From Mesostigma viride (lineage: Eukaryota; Streptophyta; Mesostigmatophyceae; Mesostigmatales; Mesostigmataceae): a stretch of 51,441 nucleotides of DNA. Under the pieces are notes generated by a model. It was not told the DNA's origin, made no database searches, and saw only the letters and a program-made list of their open reading frames with translations. Below, piece after piece: positions 45,481-51,441 of the stretch. Each line of letters opens with the position of its first letter. Within the stretch, counting starts at the first letter, position 1. Made by a program: the position numbers and the translations under genes. Where the stretch lies: contig RPFO01002343.1 of assembly GCA_009746045.1 (NCBI GenBank), positions 1-51,441 of the forward strand. Direction: 5' to 3'.

Positions 45481-46254
45481 ACAAAAGGGCATCATAGACG
45501 CCACCCTGCTCGCGCGAGTAAGTAGGGGTTCGTTGCACATTTACCTGCACGCATAAATCAGGAAGGGGGAAAAACGGCATTGAACAGGACCACGATTAGA
45601 ATTGGGCTAGCTATAAACTAACCGGACCATTTGAAGGCATAGCAACAAACATCACGCTCGACATCAAAAAGACTGCGCTGTTGATGCACCTTTTTCATTA
45701 TGGCGGCGAGTTGAGGCGGCATTTGTCTCACCATCTTCAGGCAGCGATGATTATTACAGAAAACAGCTATGGCGGCAGCAGTGGTGGTGCGGTTTTCGAA
45801 ACCCAACAGCTGTTGTGACCGATCGTCCGTGGAGCGACCCCTGTCAACGGCCCAGCGTAACCGGCGTTCAGGACGGAAAACGTGGCATGCTCGCCATTCG
45901 GCCAACGAGGCGAAACGCGGCGCTAGATTATTCTTATTGACAAACCGCGCATGCGGATTGGACGACTCACAATGTGACGTAATCCAAGCGTCGGTCTTCA
46001 CGGTCCCGCAGGTATAAAAAGGAACAACACGCAGCCAATTTGACGCTACAATCGGGATGTTTGGATTCGGGCGTCACCATGCTGCCGTGGATAACGACGT
46101 CCGCGGTTCGATTCTAGCGTGAGCCCGGTGCTTTTTTGCACGTCGTCTGAGAGATCATCTGTCATATTACCACCAGTCGTCACTCTGCAAAGCGACGTGC
46201 CTACTGCCACGTGGTATGGCAAAAATTTCGAATGCAGAACTTTTGGGGTATACA
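45481..46254. other. Spacer between the arrays and the AT-rich segment; possible 5' exon region
   Basis: A minus-strand frame of 127 codons (46001-45618, reading ITSHCESSNPHARFVNKN near its start) could be an upstream exon of the large minus-strand gene, but I cannot join it. A TATA-like GGTATAAAAAGG lies at about 46010-46021 on the plus strand, and one palindrome copy at 46176. Confidence 0.35.
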
Positions 46255-46800
46255 AATAAATATATTATGAATCGGGTATAGTAAATGTATGGGGATATAT
46301 ACTAACATGCTAGCCAATATATTTATACTTTCTGCTGTCCATATGCTTATTATTATGATTATTGTTATGAATATGATATATGTTCTTTCTAATATTTGTT
46401 AAATATATTTTCCTATTTACTGCTAACTTACTGTACTAGTTTTTTATATAAATGACTAGTACTAGATAGATTAATGCCATGAATACAAATTTAAAATATA
46501 GATTAAATTTTATGACAATATTACATATATTTATGGACATCACTCTTTTTTTCATACAATAAGTAGAAAATATTTAGTATTAGAGATAGCTAGTCTGTCC
46601 AGTTCATATTTCTTCTATCTAAACAATAATGATTGTAATAGAAATAGTACTAAATACTAATTAAAACTATATAAATACCAATAAATACTTTCCATATTTC
46701 TGCTACATAATTAAACAATAATGATTAAAACAATTATGTTCAATATTCAATTTCATTTAGTAGAATCTTAAATAATTCCATGAATTAATTCACGTATTTT
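46255..46800. other. AT-rich segment upstream of the transposase-like gene
   Basis: About 545 bases are strongly AT-rich (roughly three quarters or more A+T by eye), with many TATA and ATTTA strings and no ORF. The change in composition from the flanks is abrupt. It lies just upstream of the first exon at 46858, so promoter or scaffold-attachment function is possible, as is a separate insertion. Confidence 0.6.
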
Positions 46801-46857
46801 CCTGTCTTGGTGTGATCATCCAGGTACCGATCGGCAACGACACGACACGCCTGAAAA

Positions 46858-49800
46858 ATGAGCCGGGAAGGTGTGTTTCCAATGATGCAAATCTTGGTCG
46901 CGCTGCAGCGCGACCTCTTCTCAGTTCCATACGAAAAGGCCTTAAAACTTGTGTGTAACTTCGCAAGGGTCGCGCTGCAGAGCTACCAAAAATTTCATGA
47001 AGTTTGACTTTCTCTATATTTGCTTCGCAATTGAGATTCTTTTGTATCTGCGAAGAAGGTGGGGTCATTTCGCGGAGTGACCCTGCTAATATGTTAATTT
47101 CCGTGAATTTCTTTTTGTTTCTGCAGCACGGGAACGGGTGTTTCTTTCGCCAACCTCCTCCTCCTTGCGTGGCGGCTTTGCTAATCGACTCAATGCCCAC
47201 AACTTGAGCATCGGGACACCGACGCCCCTTGCAGCGGATCTGAAAAACAGCTCGAAACGAAATTTCGGGAATGAGAACCGCAGCACCTCGCCCGCCGTCA
47301 GGAAGCCAGCGAAAAGGCCTGGCCAGTACGCCGAGAAGAAGTCTGTTGTGGGGACTCATCTTGCTGATGAGGCGTACAACGTAGTTCATCACATGAGGAA
47401 TGAATCTACCAAGCGGGCCTCTTTTGAGGAGATTGTTGATGGCTTCAATAAGAGGGCTGACGAGCTCAAGGCGGAGCATTTTGACATTCCGGTGGCCAAG
47501 CTTTTTGATGAGCAGCGGCTTGCACAACTGTCGAGGTCTTGGGTGGCTCGGCTGATCGCCCTTTTTGACGACCTGTCGAAATCCGACCATGACAGAGACG
47601 TCAAGATCATTTTGGTGTCAACTCTTTTTTGTGGGGACGACATCGAGAAGGAGTTTTCGGCGGCAGAGTTGGAGAGAATGACGGGTGTCCCCGCGAAGAC
47701 CATTCTCAAAGTTCGGGCGATCAGAAAGCAACAGAAGATGGAGTTCCTGACGCGTGCGCTGGCGCGAAAGAAGAGGAAGTTGCCCCAATTTGTAATCGAG
47801 TCGATCGCGCAGGCTTGGACTGATGAGGAGAACTCGCGCGCTTCGCCCCAAGAGAGGGATACCATAAAGACGCACGAACGAGTTGGCAATCGTGCGATTT
47901 TGGTTGGTGTCCAAGGGGCCTACTTCTACCTCACCTCGAAGGAGGACATATATCTCAAGTTTTTAGCGGAGCACACGTACTGGGACAAGAAAAGTCCGCA
48001 GTATGAGAAGGATGTCGGCATCCATGTCGGATATACGACTTTCTGCAAGTACGCCCCCAAAACCGTCAAGGGGAAGTGGAAGGAGAGAAACGTGTGCGCC
48101 TGTGAGACGCATACGGTCATGCAGTCGAAGGTAGCGGCATGGACTAGGTACTGCAAGGCGAAGCACGGCAAGAACTGCAAGTGCGGCGACGAGTGTGAGG
48201 GATGTTTAAGGGCGAGATTGCCTGACGGCACGTGCGGGATGTTCGAAAGCCTGCACACGACCGAATGGGTGAAGCACTTCCATTGCCGTGTGGCGGAGGC
48301 GGATGGGGGTAGTGAGCTGGGGGGTGGGGCAAACTCGGCGAGAAACGAAGAGGAGGAGGGGACAATAATGTGACGGAAGATGAATGGCAGGGGCAAGACC
48401 TTGACGATCTTGAAATAAATGAGAGGATCGTGGAGGATGAGGAAGGGGTGCCAAGGGTAGGGGACCCATCCATGGAGGAGGGGTCTGTCTTTCGCATTCT
48501 GAAGAGGGCATGTATGGAGAACTCGTGTCCCGAGTCCCGGTGTGGCATCAAAGACTGGGTGTTGTGTGACCGGGACAAGAATTCAACAGAACTACTAAAT
48601 TGGTTCAGATACGTGAAGAAGGAGGTAGTGGTTTCCCGACCGGCAGGGGAGGTAAGCGTGTTTGGATTTTGTGACGCAATTATTTCGCAGCGTCATTCTG
48701 CAGCGCGATGTTAATTTAAAGGCTTTTCTGATACTTTATGAATATGTTACTTGCAAATTTACTTCATCCCTTGGTTAAAACAGGACGCGACCGATCGGCG
48801 GGTCCCGGAGAAGGTCAAGCGGCCCGTACAGGAAACGATGAGGTCAACGCCCGCGCAGCTGAGGCTGGCGATTATCGAGAGTTGGGAGGACTTTACCAAC
48901 CACTGCTTTACGTCATGGTGGCAGTCGGCAACGATCAAGGACCGGGAGAGGAACATGACTGAGGGGGATGTGCTCGTGCATGGAGATTGGGCCGAGAATT
49001 ACGAGAACAACAACTACGTCCAACTGCAGTCGCAGTACTTTCACAAGACGAGCTTTGTCCTCATGCCCATGATCGTGCGATATTTGCACAATGGTGCGAT
49101 GGCAAAGCGAACGTTCTTTTTTCTCGGGGAAGCCAAGATGAAGCGGGGAGAGCGGGCGCTCGTCTACGCGCTGAGGACAATCATGGAAACCCTGCGCGGA
49201 CTTGGTGTGGGGGTGAAGAGGATGTTCATGTGCTCTGACAACTGCTCATCCCAGTTCAAGTCCAAGTACGTGGTTAACGCCGTCTTCCGCCTCCTCATGC
49301 AGGATCCCGACTTGGAATCCTTCGAGTACCACTACTTGGGTGAGCAGCACGGGAAGGGGGAGGTGGATGGTCAGGGAGCGAAGTTCAAGTGCATTGTGAG
49401 GAACATGCAATGCATTCCTGAGAACCAGGGCATCGTTACAGGGCGCCAGATCGTCAAGTACATGCGGGACAGCTGGGAAGGAGGCAAAACCACGAGCAGG
49501 GAGTCGGCCCGCGCTCGGGCAGAGGGCGTCCACCGTCATTTCTTTCATTTTCCTGAGGTGCGAAACTCAATTTTTCTTGAACTTGATTGAGGTATCTCTG
49601 CAGAGTGACCTTTTGCCCATTTGCATTTTATTATTTGATAATGCTAAAAGAACTGGTATGAATTAGCGTCTTATATAGTGAAAAATGCATGCAAAGCACT
49701 TTCAAAGGGGTATCTCTGCAGAGTGACCCTTCATGTGTACTTGATCTATTGACACATACCAACTTTCCGTTTCTGACATTCTCCCTCATTGCAGGACCTC

Positions 49801-50538
49801 GACTCCGGCGCCCGTATGATACCGACGCGTGTCGAGGCCATCAAGCAAGCGCACTGGTGGCGCCTGGACAAGTCTGACCCGGGGCTCCTGATGATGAGGC
49901 GTTTTTCGTGCTACTGCCCAGCCTGCCTAGCTAACAGGTGGGAGGAGTGCCGGACCGAGTGGACACATATCGAGGAATTTAACGATGAGGGCCAAACGAT
50001 GAAAACTTTCCGCCTGATGCCGCCAACGCAGCCCATACCTCCGGTTCGCCAGCTGACGCGGGCGGAACTGCTGAAGGATCAAAGGGATGCCATTGGCAGG
50101 CAGATGCGCATGTATGATTACATCGCAGTTCCGTCAGACAGAGAGGACGTGAACCACAATTCCGCCCACCCTTTTTGGGTGATGCAGGTGGTGAGGGAGG
50201 CCTCAGTGCTGGAGAAGGAGGAGGTTAGGTGGGTTGAGGGACAAAACGGACGGCAGAAGGAGATTTTCTTGCCCGGCCACGCCGTTCTGGCGGTTCGGCT
50301 GTGGAAGCGAGATATGCATGACCCCCTGCATTTTACTCTGGATTTGGCTGATTGGCCGGAGTCCCGCCCAGCCGACCTGGTCGATTGCTATCTGTGCATC
50401 TCCGCTGCTCTTCCGCTCCAGTGCATGGTCCTTGGCAACCAAAGGCAAGCCTACGTTGATATGAGCAAGGAGCTTGACGCGTGGCTAACCGCTCTTGTAC
50501 GCAACCAGCAAGCCCCGGAGGGGCTGCCACCGGCTTAA
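46858..50538 (+). CDS. DDE-transposase-like protein, four exons, ~1,018 aa
   Basis: Exons are 46858-46870 (MSRE plus one base), 47127-48651, 48784-49557 and 49795-50538 (TAA). All borders are GT-AG with compatible phases. One G must be restored near 48358 (GAGGAGGAGGGGACAAT), or exon 2 stops at 48373. The catalytic candidates lie in exon 3: D581 in LVHGDWAENYENNNYVQLQS (about 48985), D665 in MCSDNCSSQFKSKY (about 49237), and E706/D708 in EQHGKGEVDGQGAK (about 49360). The layout DxAENY, SDxxSSQFK, HGKGxxDGxG is one I recall from uncharacterised transposase-like proteins in animal and algal genomes. Cys clusters flank the core (CKCGDECEGC before, FSCYCPACL...EEC after) and may bind zinc. All three introns carry the dispersed palindrome, so it belongs with the divergent large gene. 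The role as a transposase is inferred. Confidence 0.72.
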
Positions 50539-51132
50539 ACTTTCGGGGACGCTCCGCAGCGCCACCCCTACGGATCTTTAAGCCTGGGCTTTATTCGCCT
50601 ACGGTTGGGACAGTGTTTATTCGTGTTTATATATTTTTGGAGAACATTTTTTTGTTTTTTCATATGTTACATTAGATGACAAGTGGCTGGGAACATTGTT
50701 AGCCTCGGTAGTGACAAATTTTAGTATATTTCCGTGTCGAAATGGCGAGTATTTTATTTAACTTGTACAATAATTTTTCGAATTACAAATTTATAATTTG
50801 GTTTGACCTAAAAATCATGTCGTCACTCAAATATGTAGTTGCTGTGTAGGACTTTCCGTCTGCAAATTGGTTCGTACTAATTTCGAATGTCACAACAATG
50901 TTACTGTACTAAGGCCTCTTTGGTAGATGTCTTAAAACACAAATTCGCTCCGGAAGTGCCAAAGTACCTTGCTTGTAACCGGACTAGTTACGAATTGTGA
51001 TTGGAAGGTTGTCCCCTACAACCACAAGGAATAGAGGGGACGCTCCGCAGCGCCACCCATACGACAGTCCGGACCGGGCTTTGCTGAAATAATTTTCTCA
51101 CTCGCAACTTAGCCATCAAACTCACTTTTACG
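50539..51132. other. Spacer after the transposase-like gene
   Basis: Contains two near-identical palindrome copies (GGGGACGCTCCGCAGCGCCA at 50545 and 51037), each followed by a short similar stretch with GGGCTTT. The rest is AT-rich with no ORF. It presumably holds the 3' UTR of one gene and the promoter of the next. Confidence 0.5.
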
Positions 51133-51441
51133 ATGGAGCGCGCCGATGTTTTTGGTTCGCAGCATACATATGTGCATGTCGATAAAAAGGAGCATGCGGC
51201 CAACATGTATGTTGAAATCGACTCCCCCCCCCACGACTTCCCACGCTCCCTGCGGGGACCGTTTGGAGGTTGGGGTTCAGGTGTCATTGCGTTCGGAAAC
51301 GGGATGATCGACCTGATGCCCCCAGATTCAGATTTGGCGCCTGCCCCCCGTGTTCCGGGTAAGGCCAGGGTGGTGCAATGCCTCCAGAATGAGGGCACGG
51401 AAATTTCGCCCAATGTCTCGGCTGTGCGCCTCCGGGCTGAG
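51133..51441 (+). CDS. Start of an unknown gene, cut by the window end
   Basis: From the ATG at 51133 the frame stays open for 103 codons to the last base. It begins MERADVFGSQHTYVHVDKKE and includes RGPFGGWGSGVIAFGNGMID. The composition is protein-like and it lies 75 bases after a palindrome copy, so it probably belongs to the same cluster. There is no recognisable domain in this part. A downstream intron cannot be excluded (GGTAAGGCC at about 51358). Confidence 0.5.
   Translation, partial: MERADVFGSQHTYVHVDKKEHAANMYVEIDSPPHDFPRSLRGPFGGWGSGVIAFGNGMIDLMPPDSDLAPAPRVPGKARVVQCLQNEGTEISPNVSAVRLRAE

Larger units (their letters stand above)
35673..51060. repeat. Dispersed ~22-bp palindrome in introns and spacers of the right-hand gene cluster
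   Basis: The half-site is GGGTCACTCTG followed by its reverse complement CAGAGTGACCC, with variants such as GGTCGCGCTGCAGCGCGACC. Copies lie at about 35673, 35749, 35866, 37238, 37470, 38111, 38365, 39881, 40097, 40329, 41983, 46176, 46896 (perfect over 20 bp), 46967, 47062, 48691, 49591, 49707, 50545 and 51037, plus about nine in the 58-bp array at 42060-42590. They occupy 8 of 11 mapped introns of the large gene and all three introns of the transposase-like gene. I saw none in exons and none left of 35.6 kb. The role is unknown; protein-binding sites, RNA hairpins or a mini-element are all possible. Confidence 0.8.

Noticed and set aside
46040-46135. tRNA-like stretch with GCGGTTCGATTCT and a following T6
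   Set aside because: The T-arm does not pair, and no acceptable cloverleaf could be drawn; only the B-box-like words match.
46790-47590. 266-codon minus-strand frame overlapping the first exons of the transposase-like gene
   Set aside because: The plus-strand frame has conserved exon structure with phase-matched introns; the antisense frame has no motif and crosses intron sequence.

Overview
The window is nuclear DNA from a eukaryote. It has GT-AG introns, microsatellites, a Ty3/gypsy LTR retrotransposon and LINE-like elements. The LINE ORF1 type and the GC-rich, repeat-loaded texture suggest a green alga (Chlorophyta), but the organism is an inference. Only one ordinary host gene is clear, at the left end. 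The rest is layered mobile and repetitive DNA plus an unfamiliar gene pair on the right.

Left part (0-13 kb): a two-exon gene (480-3064, +) for an ER-type SMP-domain lipid-transfer protein with an 11-residue repeat tail; an ORF1-only LINE element (4525-6481) with an intact 456-aa ORF and a candidate 10-bp target-site duplication (TSD); a TTAA-flanked terminal-inverted-repeat element (6790-8536); a 55-codon zinc-ribbon micro-ORF; a block of (GGGA)n, (TGCG)n and (GT)n; a 184-bp satellite; and decayed ORF1 fragments.

Middle (13012-24598, minus strand): a young, complete Ty3/gypsy chromovirus. Its two LTRs differ by one substitution and two 1-bp indels, and a CCAGG duplication flanks it. It is inserted in the 3' tail of another LINE copy. 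In sense order it has the 5' LTR, a primer site, a leader with repeats, a small ORF resembling the hybrid-binding domain of RNase H1, Gag, PR-RT-RNase H, integrase with a chromodomain, a further ORF region of unknown function, a polypurine tract and the 3' LTR. From 25 to 32 kb there are more broken ORF1 copies, a local duplication and no recognisable gene.

Right part (32.6-51.4 kb): a divergent gene pair. On the minus strand (32619-41913) twelve joined exons predict a protein of more than 2,500 residues that I do not recognise. On the plus strand (46858-50538) four exons predict a ~1,018-aa DDE-transposase-like protein. Between them lie three tandem arrays and an AT-rich segment; a third gene starts at 51133 and runs off the window. 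A ~22-bp palindrome recurs in most introns and spacers of this part and was not seen in its exons or to its left. I infer a large, probably undescribed DNA transposon or element family.

A technical point runs through everything: nearly every broken reading frame that I worked through is a one-base loss, most often in a homopolymer. The intron phases close exactly when one base is added at each break, which points to consensus errors rather than gene decay.
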